Assembly (NCBI GenBank): GCA_018402565.1
Contig: JAGYIQ010000005.1
Location: forward strand, 124,001 to 188,000
Source of the DNA: Pirellulaceae bacterium
Lineage (GTDB): Bacteria > Planctomycetota > Planctomycetia > Pirellulales > Pirellulaceae
Direction of reading: 5' to 3'
DNA length: 64,000 nucleotides
In this document: one piece after another, positions 10,201-18,384 of the stretch
Layout: the number at the start of each line of letters is the position of its first letter
Position numbering within the stretch: the first letter of the stretch is position 1
Program-made: the position numbers and the translations under genes
Notes under the pieces: model-generated
What the model saw: only the letters and a program-made list of their open reading frames with translations
What the model was told of the DNA's origin: nothing
The model's database searches: none

Positions 10201-13200
10201 ATCGGGACTAATTGCCACGGTGGCCTTCCCACTCCTGGTAGAAATAAACGTCACTCCCGCACCACCGTTGGCCACGGTATCGGCCAGTTTCGTAACCGCG
10301 GCTTGGATATTGACATTCGCCGTTCCGCCACCCAGTCGTTGGATCGTGACGCCGCCACTGCTGTCCAAACCAACTCCATCCGAGATTCGATTGTCGTACA
10401 GGTATTGAGTAGTAACGCCATCGGCGGCTGAGACACCACCCAAGCCGGCAATGGGCGGATTGCTTGGATCAATTGTTCCGAGCGGATCTTTCCATTTTGT
10501 CGTGGCGGCGACCCGGCCATCATCACGGTACTTAGTGGTGACTTCAGACAGCGTTTTTGGATTGTTCGGGTCCAGGGGATCGGTATGAGACGAAAAATCT
10601 TCGACAGTTGCTGCATGCACCGTTCGGCCTGCGGCATCGGCGTTTGTTATTTGGCCATGGCCCAGAGCGTTCTTCGTACCAATAAAGCGACCACAGCAGG
10701 CATCGTAATAATCTGTTGATACTCCGGAGTTTGGCTGCGTTTCTGTGGCTTGGCGACCATCCAAATAGTAGGTGTAGGTCCAGGTAGCGGCGATTCCTGT
10801 GCCAGCCGCAGCAGTTTTCGATTCAACGTTACCGGCCGAGTCGTACGTAAACGCGGTCTTGGTGCCAGCCGCATCAATTTGCTCGATTAGCTGACCCTTT
10901 CCGTTGTATTTATTCTCCGATGTTAAAGCATAGCTTAACCCGGAACCAGAAGTGGTGATCGTATTTCTACCAACCGGATCGTACTCTCGATCAGTTATGG
11001 TACCAATCGGATCGATCACCTCGACGACATTTCCACGTGGGTCGCGGATGGTGTCGGTTATTGCGTGGGCCGGGTCGGTGCCGGTCAAACGGGTGGCAGC
11101 TAAAATCGCCGCGTTGTCGGCAAACGTGACGGTTTGTTCCCGAGTTGAAATTTCACGAATTGTTTGTCGATCTGCGGAACGTCCAAAGTAGGTCCGGTTG
11201 ATGTAGCCGCCGAAACTTTCTTCGGTCTTAAAAACAAGGTTATCGACATAGAAGCTTCTCGTCATGCGAAACATGCCCGATCGCGGGAGGGCTTTCTGAA
11301 TGTCGTTACGGAGTCGGTAATCGTATTCTAAAATCGACCGCGAATCATTCTGATCAACGTAAATAGGTTGTGATTGCAGGGACAAATATGAGTAAGCAGT
11401 CACGGACTGGTTATTGACGTCATTGATCTGATTGACGGTCGGCCACGAAGTGCTGCGCCCGTACGATCCGATGGAACTGATTTGGTGGCCCTGGATATTC
11501 CATTCTGCGCGGGAGACCACCCCAACGCGATCTTGTTTTAGGATGATCCTATTCGTATCGTCGTAGTGGGCTCGAGCCGTCGAGCCGTCTGGATAATCGA
11601 CTTGCGTTGTTCGCCGTAATGGATCGTATGTAAAGGCGGAGCCATTCCCAAGTGGATTTGTCAAGATCGTTAGCCGACTATTGACCCAGGTGAATTGTGT
11701 TGTTGGGCGCGTCGTTTGCCCAGCCGGAACGGGTGTACGGATTTCGGCAACCTGCCCGTAAGTACCATAGATAAAATCCGTACGTTCGTCGGCAGAAGGA
11801 GGTGTGATCGAACCGGTGCTATAAGGAGTGACGGCGGTCCATTGCAAAAAGCCGATGTGCGATCCGGAAGTGTAGTAGCCAAAAATCCGCTGGGTCGCAG
11901 TTGGAGTTGAACTTGGACTGCCTGTACCCATTTGGTCATTTAAACCCTGGGCAACCTTGATGACTCGCCCGGCCGTGTCGTATTCCCGAACAGTGACGTA
12001 GCCGCCGCGATTGCGATAATACGTTAATCGACCTTTGCTGTTGTACAGGAACTTTTCGTAGGAACCATCGAAAAAGTCCCTACGCGTTACATATCCGTGC
12101 GTGTCGTACGTGACAGTAATTGCATAGCCGGTTTCGTCAACGATTATGGGGTGCTTGCCACTAAATACTTGAGCGTCTGTTGGTGGACCACCGGAGGCAT
12201 TGCGATGTTCGGCATAAGTATTTTCAAAGGTCCCAACGTAGCCAGAGAATCCAAGACTGGGATCACTGGCAACCGGATCAATATAGTCGAAGTACTTTTT
12301 GTATCGTCCGCGATACCACTCGAACACACTGCCACGATCATAGATTCGATACAATCCTGGGGTGCCAGTACTTCGGTGAACTCGGAGGTACGGCGCTGGG
12401 GCGTTGTCTGGATCGGTCGCCCCCTCCCCACGGGCAAGTAGCACGTCGGCAAACTGATTTACCAGAGCACCGCCCCAAAGTGAGTAGTTGGGTGAAAGAA
12501 AGATTACGTCGCGAGCCTGTGTTGTCCATAAGCGTTCATACCACACGATTGTGGCCGCGTTGATGCCACTGTCATATCCGTAGGAATATGTTGATTTGAC
12601 TTCGGAATTCAAGCTAACGCTGGCGATTTGCCCGTTTGCATTGTAAGTGTAGTCAATAATATCATGGCCGTTATTGATATTGATTTGAGAGATCACCCAC
12701 CTGCCGGCTTGTTGGCTTGAATGGTAGGTAATTGTGGCAACATTGCCACCGGCATCGGTAATCGTGTGAATCTGAAGAAGACGGCGAGGGGAAGCTGCAA
12801 TTTCGGCCGGGGTAAACGTCTTGTAGGTAAACGTTGTCTCATAGCCGTCCGGTGCCCGGATCAACAGCAAACGTCCCATCGGATTGAATGCACCACCACA
12901 CGGAACGTTTACGATCTGAAATTTGTATTCCCATCCGCCCCGACGTTGCACAGTCACGTATAGAGGATTCGTGTCACTGAGTGTGGTTAAATCGGTTACC
13001 GTCCCTCCGCTGGAGTTCACAACGTTGAATGAAGTGTAGTAACCACCCTGGGAAAACTGGTAGGTTCCTGCGGTATCACTGTCATCGCCCCAATGGGTGA
13101 TTCCCGTGTTTGCGTCAAACAGGGTGAACGCATTGACTGTTGAACTACCGCCGCCGCCTCCACCGCCACCGCCGGGTTCACCACCGCCACCACCGGGTTC

Positions 13201-14214
13201 ACCACTACCACCACCGGGTTCACCACCGGGATCTGGTCCCGATGCTCCGCTGTCAAGAATGAAAAACCGGATCCGATGATCGAAATTGAATACATGGCCT
13301 GGACTACTGTTGCCAATCACGTGCTGATTATTCGGATACAAGTAACGTCCCAAATAAAGCAAGGGAACGCCACTGGAAACGCCGCCTCCGGTGCCGCAAT
13401 CTTGACAATCGCCACCGCCCATTCCGTCTAACGGGTCGAAGTCGACCCGTATTCCATGTGACAATAGCGGCCCCGGCGCCAAGACAGTCTGCGAGCCTGG
13501 GGGTGCCGCAATTCCGCCTGTTTCACATGGTTCGCCTTCGGGAACAGGAGGTTCGGGGAATATGGGTGGGTCACAGACGCAAACGACACCACGAAAATAG
13601 ACGAATGTCACTGAATGAACGCCACCAGGCCCATTGCTTTGGATTGCGCTCAAAAAGTAATACTCGCAAGTTCCTGCACCAACAGCGTGTGCTTCGTCAA
13701 CCGTATGTTCCACTTCAAGAGTATCTGTTTGCCCGTTATCCCGCTTACTTGGAGCGTTCCATGTCCATTTGCCATTTTGGAAGGCGGTAGCACCAGACGG
13801 GGCTGTCAATATATTGTCAGATTGAGGACTGCTGTCGGGGCCACCCAACGCGTATACACCGGGGGGATATGTTGAATGCGTTGGGTCGAGGGAATTAACG
13901 GTGTAATCCCCCACAATGTTGACAATATCGGTATCCTCGAATTCGTCACGGTCTACCGTTGCCTTCAATGTTGTGTCTAGCGTATGAAGCGTAAATGGGC
14001 CGCCAGCACTTATCTCGACTTCGCGGACGGCATTGACCGTGATCGTGGTATCCGGCGCGTGGATGATTTCGCTTCCATCCGGTCGGTTCTCCCGGATTTC
14101 GATCAACTTAAACGGGCCGGAGCCCTGGCCGAAAGCGGTGGAGCAGGCAAGTGCGATGCCCGCGATTAGTGATAGGCGTCCAAGCATTTTGATATACGGC
14201 TTCATTTGATTCAT
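7297..14214 (-). CDS. Giant exported RHS/YD-repeat protein
   Basis: About 2305 aa, the dominant cargo of the island. Starts at 14214 and 14205 are both possible; an AGGA lies 8-9 bases before the second, and either gives a signal peptide ending near CSTAFGQG. A region of about 350 residues follows, with a Cys-rich section (CVCDPPIFPEPP, CQDCGTGG), then a Gly/Pro/Glu linker (13150-13230), then roughly 1500 residues of YD repeats (Y-x2-x-G-R/N...). The conserved RHS core ends with YFRARYYNPLTGEFLSRDPL and NGVDPTGKL. The roughly 290-residue tip after the core begins with a membrane segment (FIPIIAWFVVGAGIEIAIQM), then a charged helical part, and ends Pro-rich. In RHS proteins this tip is the variable effector region; this one matches no toxin fold I know. 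Confidence 0.93.
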   Translation of the reverse strand: MNQMKPYIKMLGRLSLIAGIALACSTAFGQGSGPFKLIEIRENRPDGSEIIHAPDTTITVNAVREVEISAGGPFTLHTLDTTLKATVDRDEFEDTDIVNIVGDYTVNSLDPTHSTYPPGVYALGGPDSSPQSDNILTAPSGATAFQNGKWTWNAPSKRDNGQTDTLEVEHTVDEAHAVGAGTCEYYFLSAIQSNGPGGVHSVTFVYFRGVVCVCDPPIFPEPPVPEGEPCETGGIAAPPGSQTVLAPGPLLSHGIRVDFDPLDGMGGGDCQDCGTGGGVSSGVPLLYLGRYLYPNNQHVIGNSSPGHVFNFDHRIRFFILDSGASGPDPGGEPGGGSGEPGGGGGEPGGGGGGGGGSSTVNAFTLFDANTGITHWGDDSDTAGTYQFSQGGYYTSFNVVNSSGGTVTDLTTLSDTNPLYVTVQRRGGWEYKFQIVNVPCGGAFNPMGRLLLIRAPDGYETTFTYKTFTPAEIAASPRRLLQIHTITDAGGNVATITYHSSQQAGRWVISQININNGHDIIDYTYNANGQIASVSLNSEVKSTYSYGYDSGINAATIVWYERLWTTQARDVIFLSPNYSLWGGALVNQFADVLLARGEGATDPDNAPAPYLRVHRSTGTPGLYRIYDRGSVFEWYRGRYKKYFDYIDPVASDPSLGFSGYVGTFENTYAEHRNASGGPPTDAQVFSGKHPIIVDETGYAITVTYDTHGYVTRRDFFDGSYEKFLYNSKGRLTYYRNRGGYVTVREYDTAGRVIKVAQGLNDQMGTGSPSSTPTATQRIFGYYTSGSHIGFLQWTAVTPYSTGSITPPSADERTDFIYGTYGQVAEIRTPVPAGQTTRPTTQFTWVNSRLTILTNPLGNGSAFTYDPLRRTTQVDYPDGSTARAHYDDTNRIILKQDRVGVVSRAEWNIQGHQISSIGSYGRSTSWPTVNQINDVNNQSVTAYSYLSLQSQPIYVDQNDSRSILEYDYRLRNDIQKALPRSGMFRMTRSFYVDNLVFKTEESFGGYINRTYFGRSADRQTIREISTREQTVTFADNAAILAATRLTGTDPAHAITDTIRDPRGNVVEVIDPIGTITDREYDPVGRNTITTSGSGLSYALTSENKYNGKGQLIEQIDAAGTKTAFTYDSAGNVESKTAAAGTGIAATWTYTYYLDGRQATETQPNSGVSTDYYDACCGRFIGTKNALGHGQITNADAAGRTVHAATVEDFSSHTDPLDPNNPKTLSEVTTKYRDDGRVAATTKWKDPLGTIDPSNPPIAGLGGVSAADGVTTQYLYDNRISDGVGLDSSGGVTIQRLGGGTANVNIQAAVTKLADTVANGGAGVTFISTRSGKATVAISPDEKTMNVSIQDAVGRTVFQGLMTGPAATTPNQLVSWTCTAVDKTYDLSGVGLCEAVWQISQDGKDVRTAVDGFGNQVAMIDQLSKLTRMKYNSAGSLIQQIDALSQTSSFEYDLLGRQTKAIDPQSNASETIYHATTGRVTSRKDPKNQTASFTYDVLGRVLTTTDRTGKVTTQTYTNMGQVATVTDAESRATGYGYNVLGQRISTTYSDSGQQTIDSFDAAGRPLQITKPSGRKHHLTYNFLGNVTQIQFKNSAGTVTETQTMTYDAYGRETGVASSQYSASTAKTYNDLGQLASESTTYSSQTYTVGYAYDAQGRLNQMTYPSGKVAAYTFDARQQLKTISWQGTQIEDRSYNDIGLLTNVDRAYVDETRSYNTAGRVTTINSNNVGSMTYSYDANGNVTGETLSGNMANYSFTTVSGGNSGYDGEDRFMRFIRSGVSEDIQLTRSHIGNISNVNLNGGNTARGFNNAHGLTTVTGGVTQTYDSDGNTTKLHTNVTASWDDAGRTKNTNTPTGASAGIPGFNEYGYVGGLRIWKKITRSGSVVEHRVTVHAGPNVIAEYNAGATASSPVQEYVYADQIDSLVLIHRSNGTKLGVSRNRQWSVVALHDLANGNVVERYAYEMTGKRTIYAANGTTVRSTSSYGNHFGYTSRWHDEESGLMYFRARYYNPLTGEFLSRDPLEFVDGMSLYRGYFPINGVDPTGKLAWFIPIIAWFVVGAGIEIAIQMWNGDEFNILAILASGAITAIPGGRWGATGFKALRIRELLKELRQNIFEWRYTFGNILDGTSKMHFRGLDLIYHRQKVRELIRQVREAISDFWATVRAAAARSAARSATTNAIKSLTGNNTDSENAKSAESKSNPVSGPQRPYVYSQPIIDGLGQNRFVLCIPTTGRIIEVFPGDALPPGTPVPPQWPGHPGHGPIYQPIPQLPPNIPNNGDPSRRPGIPQLLPSIPSHGFPPFQPPPNIGS

Positions 14215-14329
14215 CCTGCGAACGAAGTCTGGGAGAACATTCCGACGAAAAGATTGTTTTGAAATTGTTTGCCTCAAGAACAAGTGCCCTAATCCTTATT
14301 CACTTTTATATATCTCAGCATATCTTAGC

Positions 14330-15166
14330 CTACGGCGACCCAGCGTTTGCGGGCAAGGTGACGTTGACGACGAATTCAACCTGTTCGGAGTGAACCGGCG
14401 AGGAGGCAATGATATTGACCAGCCCCATGGTTCCGGTCGTAGCCAAATACCTAGCCCGAGCCACGCCATTTTCATCTGCCGCCGTCGTATAGGTCGTGAG
14501 TCGGCTGTCGAATTCGCCGGCGGCCTGCGTATGCCAGCTAACGGGCTGCAGAGGATCTACGTGCACTTCCAGCGTCACCGCTTCGCCTTGAATCACCCTA
14601 TGATACAGCCGCGATGCTGCGGCAATGGGCGTGACATCGGGCCCCGGCTGAGCGGTCTGAAAAATGCGCCCCGGAACAACTTTGCTCAAATAGGCTTCCG
14701 GGTCACGTGCATAGGCCGCCGGATCAAACGGTTCGGGTTGAAACCGCGTCATGCGGTTGGGCAGTGGCGTATCGGGCGACTGAGCCTCTTCGAAAACTTG
14801 CCGAACCTGCGGGTTTTCGTTACCGACCAGCTGAATTGCTCGGCCTGGATTCGGGAACGACTCCAAAGCCGCTTGATCGTCTGGCAACTTTTCAACGCCA
14901 GCTTGGTCGAACTGCAAGTCTCGCTTGGGTCGCAACACCCCGCCGACCTCGACCAATCCACCCGCCGACACGCCGAGCGATTTTTCCAGTCGCCGTCGTG
15001 CTTCGGTCGGATCAGCTTCGACATTGACCGTCTGTGCCGTCACAGTTTGCGGTCTATTGGGCGAATTGAACCAACCTTGGTTGTAGAATACACCGGCGAA
15101 AAGGACGCCGATAATTGCGACGCCGACAACACCGTATATAGTTTTCACTGTCACGCGATCCCCCAA
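14330..15166 (-). CDS. Membrane-anchored protein with C-terminal Ig-like domain, RHS partner
   Basis: 278 aa with one N-terminal transmembrane helix (IYGVVGVAIIGVLFAGVFY), so most of the protein should lie outside the cytoplasmic membrane. The middle is Pro/Glu-rich and low in complexity. The last 90 residues (EAVTLEVHVDPLQPVSW to VEFVVNVTLP) read as a beta-sandwich of bacterial Ig-like type. It lies 115 bp upstream of the RHS gene on the same strand and probably shares its transcript. It may help export or anchor the RHS protein; that is inference. Confidence 0.72.
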   Translation of the reverse strand: MGDRVTVKTIYGVVGVAIIGVLFAGVFYNQGWFNSPNRPQTVTAQTVNVEADPTEARRRLEKSLGVSAGGLVEVGGVLRPKRDLQFDQAGVEKLPDDQAALESFPNPGRAIQLVGNENPQVRQVFEEAQSPDTPLPNRMTRFQPEPFDPAAYARDPEAYLSKVVPGRIFQTAQPGPDVTPIAAASRLYHRVIQGEAVTLEVHVDPLQPVSWHTQAAGEFDSRLTTYTTAADENGVARARYLATTGTMGLVNIIASSPVHSEQVEFVVNVTLPANAGSP

Positions 15167-16446
15167 ATTCTACCAGCGGAATTCGACGCGAAAGCAATGC
15201 AAGAACAGACCTGCGGCGCAGTTGATTGCCAGGATTCTCTCCGATGGTTCGTCTCAGCCGTAGACAAAGAATTCTCAGCGAACAAACGCTAGGAAATCCG
15301 CCTGGATCATGCTTGTGACGCGACACGGTGGAATCACGACACTACTGACGCACGAAGTTGCTTTGCACAGGCCCTCGCAATGGAATCTGCCGGATAAAAA
15401 GCGAACAATTAAGCGGAAACAAACTCTCCGAGACGACCGCCGCCATAATCACGACAGGAACTCTCGGAATCACAATATTCTCTAATACGACGCCAACCCG
15501 TCATCGGTTCGCGACAAAGTTCAAAAGTAGCCAGCAGCATGCATACATGCAACAGCCACTTGCGACATAAAAAAGTGGAATAAAAAACAGGAAAAAGCGT
15601 CCCCGTTGGTTCTGACTTGATTAGCATCAAATGAAAACCTGAAAGACATTGATAGTGACAACCAAATGTTTCGATCGGGTTGACCGGTTCTGAACATTTA
15701 TCCCAGCTTCGCGTTCGGCTGGAATGTTCTGTCTGCACCAAGCAACCACGAACCACTAAACATGAAACGATCGCTGATCAGCGATCTGATCTGCATTCGA
15801 TCGGGCGTGAGCGTTGAACACCCAGGCCGTTTCATTTCGTGATTCTAGGGAATTTGCAGGGCACTCGCAATCAAATTCCGGCATTGTTTTTCGAAATCCC
15901 CCAAAAAAACTTTTTGAGGCGATTGTTAGTAGAATGGGTATTGACGTGGGTGCTCGAACTTGCTAAACGCGGACGAGCCGTGGGGTATCCTCCAAGATCG
16001 GTCAAAACCTTTCGCATTGAGTGAAGTTACGATGGCTATTCGGCCAACGGGAATAAAGCAGGCCTGTTTCTGTAACTTAGGTCGGGATCTTGAAAGAGGA
16101 CGGCGAATTGTACGTGATGCGGATCAAGGTCAAGGCAAAGCAAGACCGAGATTCGCGGTCGACGATTCAAGCCGGCCTACCGAATTATGGTCAACCTATT
16201 CGGTCGTGGTGCTGGGAGAACCGTGCCAGAACCTTGCCATATCTGGTGTAACCTACGACACTATTACGACAGACGGTCGCGGTATGGCACGGAATGTGGC
16301 ACGGAATAAGCTTGAAACCGTGCCAAAAGGCAGTATAATCTGGACGTGGGCAAATCGAGGTCGAACTTGATTTGCTGCGAAATACCCGGTGTTTTAGGCA
16401 CTTTTTCGAGGTTTGGCGGGTGTCGGCGATGGCAACATTTTCCGAC
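15167..16446. other. Island right-end stretch without a convincing gene
   Basis: No open frame here has good coding character on either strand. The stretch is AT-rich at 15.3-15.9 kb. A perfect 18-bp palindrome (15769-15786, centred on TGATCA) may be an operator. A short frame at about 16085-16255 (GILKEDGELYVMRIKVKAK) reads like protein but lacks a start and is probably debris. The promoter of the minus-strand RHS unit should lie within the first few hundred bases; I could not place it. Confidence 0.5.
16284..16339 (+). promoter_or_regulatory. Right-end outward promoter and GGCACGG repeats
   Basis: TTGAAA (16312-16317) and TATAAT (16334-16339) are 16 bp apart and point toward the right attachment site. 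Just upstream, GGCACGGAAT occurs twice (about 16285 and 16297) and once inverted as CCGTGCC (about 16319). These match repeats at the left end and are good candidates for integrase arm sites. In an excised circle this promoter would read across att into the integrase gene. Confidence 0.5.
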
Positions 16447-16488
16447 CTACGGAACCGAAGGTTGCAGGTTCGAATCCTGCCGGGTGTA
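16447..16488 (+). repeat. Right attachment site (attR), tRNA-Arg 3' half duplicate
   Basis: 42 bp identical to 797-838, comprising the anticodon loop and the 3' half of tRNA-Arg. The 5' half of a tRNA is not present here, so this is not a second gene. Confidence 0.92.
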
Positions 16489-16688
16489 CTTCACTTTTGA
16501 TTATTTTCTCAGGTTTGATTATTTCCCCAGGCCCAATGCGCCCAACGACGGCCTAAAATTGGCTCACGTCAGCTCCGTCCCGCCGCTGGTAATCCCGCCG
16601 TCAGGCGGAATGTGCTGCTAAAAAACTCGGCCTCAAGAACAAGCCCCAACGCCGCGATCTGGCTGAACACTCTCGTTTTACAACAGAA

Positions 16689-17720
16689 CGCCGCCCGGTC
16701 CCCAGTTTCAAGCGGAGCGGCGCAAGCCGCCCGGTCCCCGATTCAACCGAAACGGCACAAGCCGCCCGGTCCGTGGATTCAAGCGGAGCGGCGCAAGCCG
16801 CCCGGTCCCCGATTCAAGCGGAGCGGCGCAAGCCGCCCGGTCCCCGATTCAAGCGGAGCGGGCAAGCCGCCCGGTCCCCGATTCAGCGGAGCGGCACCGT
16901 CCCGGCTCGCGTGAATGATCGGGCATGACGCCGAAGATGCGGCCGTCGTTTCGCCGGCGATGGTATCAAGTGTGGAGCGAATGCCGGACCGACACCGGGC
17001 GGCCTGCGCCGCTCCGCTTAAATGGACCGACACCGGGCGGCTTGCAAGCGGAGCGGCGCAGCCGCCCGGTCCCCGATCTCAAGCGGGAGCGGCGCAAGCC
17101 GCGCCCGGTCCGTCCGGCTCGCGTGAATGATCGGGCATGACACCGAAGATGCGGCCGTCGTTTCGCCGGCGATGGTATCAAGTGTGGAGCGAATGCCGGA
17201 CCGACACCGGGCGGCTCGCGCCGCTCCGCTTAAATGGACCGACACCGGGCGGCTTGCAAGCGAAGCGGCGCAAGCCGCCCGGTCCCCGTGTCAACCGAAA
17301 CGGCGCAAGCCGCCCGGTCCGTGGCTCGCGTGCATGATCGGGCATGACACCGAAGATGCGGCCGTCGTTTCGCCGGCGATGGTATCAAGTGTGGAGCGAA
17401 TGCCGGACCGACACCGGGCGGCTTGCGCCGCTCCGCTTAAATGGACCGACACCGGGCGGCTTGCAAGCGGGCGGCACAGCCGCCCGGTCCCCGTTTCAAC
17501 CGAAACGGCGCAAGCCGCCCGGTCCCCGTGTCAACCGAAACGGCGCAAGCCGCCCGGTCCCCGGCTCACGTGAATGATCGGGCATGACACCGAAGATGCG
17601 GCCGTCGTTTCGCCGGCGATGGAATCAAGTGTTGAGCGAATGCCGGACCGACACCGGGCGGCTCGCGCCGCTCCGCTTAAATGTACCGACACCGGGCGGC
17701 TTGCGCCGCTCCGTTTGAAT
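16689..17720. repeat. REP-like hairpin array, left arm
   Basis: Dense array of a short GC-rich unit that reads GGAGCGGCGCAAGCCG followed by CCCGGTCC, in both orientations. The CGGC-GCAA-GCCG part forms a short hairpin with a GCAA loop, preceded by GGAG. Interspersed are four copies of a ~75-bp module beginning GTGAATGATCGGGCATGAC, at about 16911, 17123, 17330 and 17570. Each module leads into units in the inverted orientation ending CCGCTTAAATGGACCGA. The layout resembles the BIMEs of REP elements. Long open frames through the array are a by-product of repeat composition. Confidence 0.85.
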
Positions 17721-17738
17721 GCAAGTAAATCCGTTGCG

Positions 17739-17769
17739 TTGACATGTTGGGCGATTCATTTGCTAAAAT
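17739..17769 (+). promoter_or_regulatory. Candidate promoter of the RAYT gene
   Basis: TTGACA at 17739-17744 and TAAAAT at 17764-17769 are separated by 19 bp, a little long. They lie in the AT-richer gap between the array and the transposase gene, about 90 bp before its start. The motif TCAAATCAACCATC occurs twice in the leader (near 17773 and 17826). Confidence 0.4.
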
Positions 17770-17857
17770 CAAATCAACCATCTTCCGAGCAATCGGTACT
17801 GTTTGATCGAAATCAGTCGTCAATCTCAAATCAACCATCGTCCAGGAGCAAGTTGAA

Positions 17858-18367
17858 ATGTACTCCGAACCAATCGCTTACTTTATCACCTGGACCTGTT
17901 ACGGGACATGGTTGCCTGGCGACGATCGAGGTTGGACCGTCTGGCATGGTGGCAAGCAGCCGCCACAGCCCTTGCTAGCTGATTGGTGCCGAGAACAAAT
18001 GGTTGAAGAACCCGTACTACTCGATGCTCAACAGCGAGAGATCGTCAACCAGGTCATACGAGACCATTGCAAAAAGCGGAATTGGCATCTGCATGCGGTC
18101 AATTGCCGCTCCAATCATTGTCACGTCGTCGTGACAGCCCCCAATTATGATGGCGAGACCGTCAGAAATCAGTTAAAAGGTTGGGCAAAACGGAAATTAA
18201 AAAAGCGGCAAAAAGATCAAGCAATCGGAGAGATAACCTTGCGCGAGCACTGGTGGACAAAAGGTGGCAGTGTACGTGTGATCTACGAATTGGACCCGTT
18301 GGATTCGGCGATCGAGTATACCTTGGAAGCGCAGGATTTCGGTGGTTCGTCGAGTACAAGCGATTGA
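17858..18367 (+). CDS. REP-associated tyrosine transposase (RAYT), IS200/Y1 type
   Basis: 169 aa single-domain HUH protein of the Y1 transposase (IS200-like, TnpA-REP) family. The HUH motif is NHCHVVV (His87, His89). The most likely nucleophile is Tyr154 in AIEYTLEAQD, about 65 residues after HUH as in IS200-type enzymes, preceded by HWWTKGGSVRVIYELD. The N-terminus YFITWTCYGTWLPGD is typical of the group. An AGGAG lies 9 bases before the ATG. Family knowledge: RAYTs bind and cut single-stranded REP hairpins next to a GTAG or GGAG tetranucleotide. The gene sits alone in the middle of an array whose units carry GGAG before a small hairpin, so it is very probably the enzyme that made the array. 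No lesion is seen. Confidence 0.93.
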   Translation: MYSEPIAYFITWTCYGTWLPGDDRGWTVWHGGKQPPQPLLADWCREQMVEEPVLLDAQQREIVNQVIRDHCKKRNWHLHAVNCRSNHCHVVVTAPNYDGETVRNQLKGWAKRKLKKRQKDQAIGEITLREHWWTKGGSVRVIYELDPLDSAIEYTLEAQDFGGSSSTSD

Positions 18368-18384
18368 GACGCTGGGGGAGATAA

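Noticed and set aside
16447..16488. A second tRNA-Arg gene
   Set aside because: Only the 3' half is present and the 5' acceptor and D arms are absent. It is the attR duplicate.
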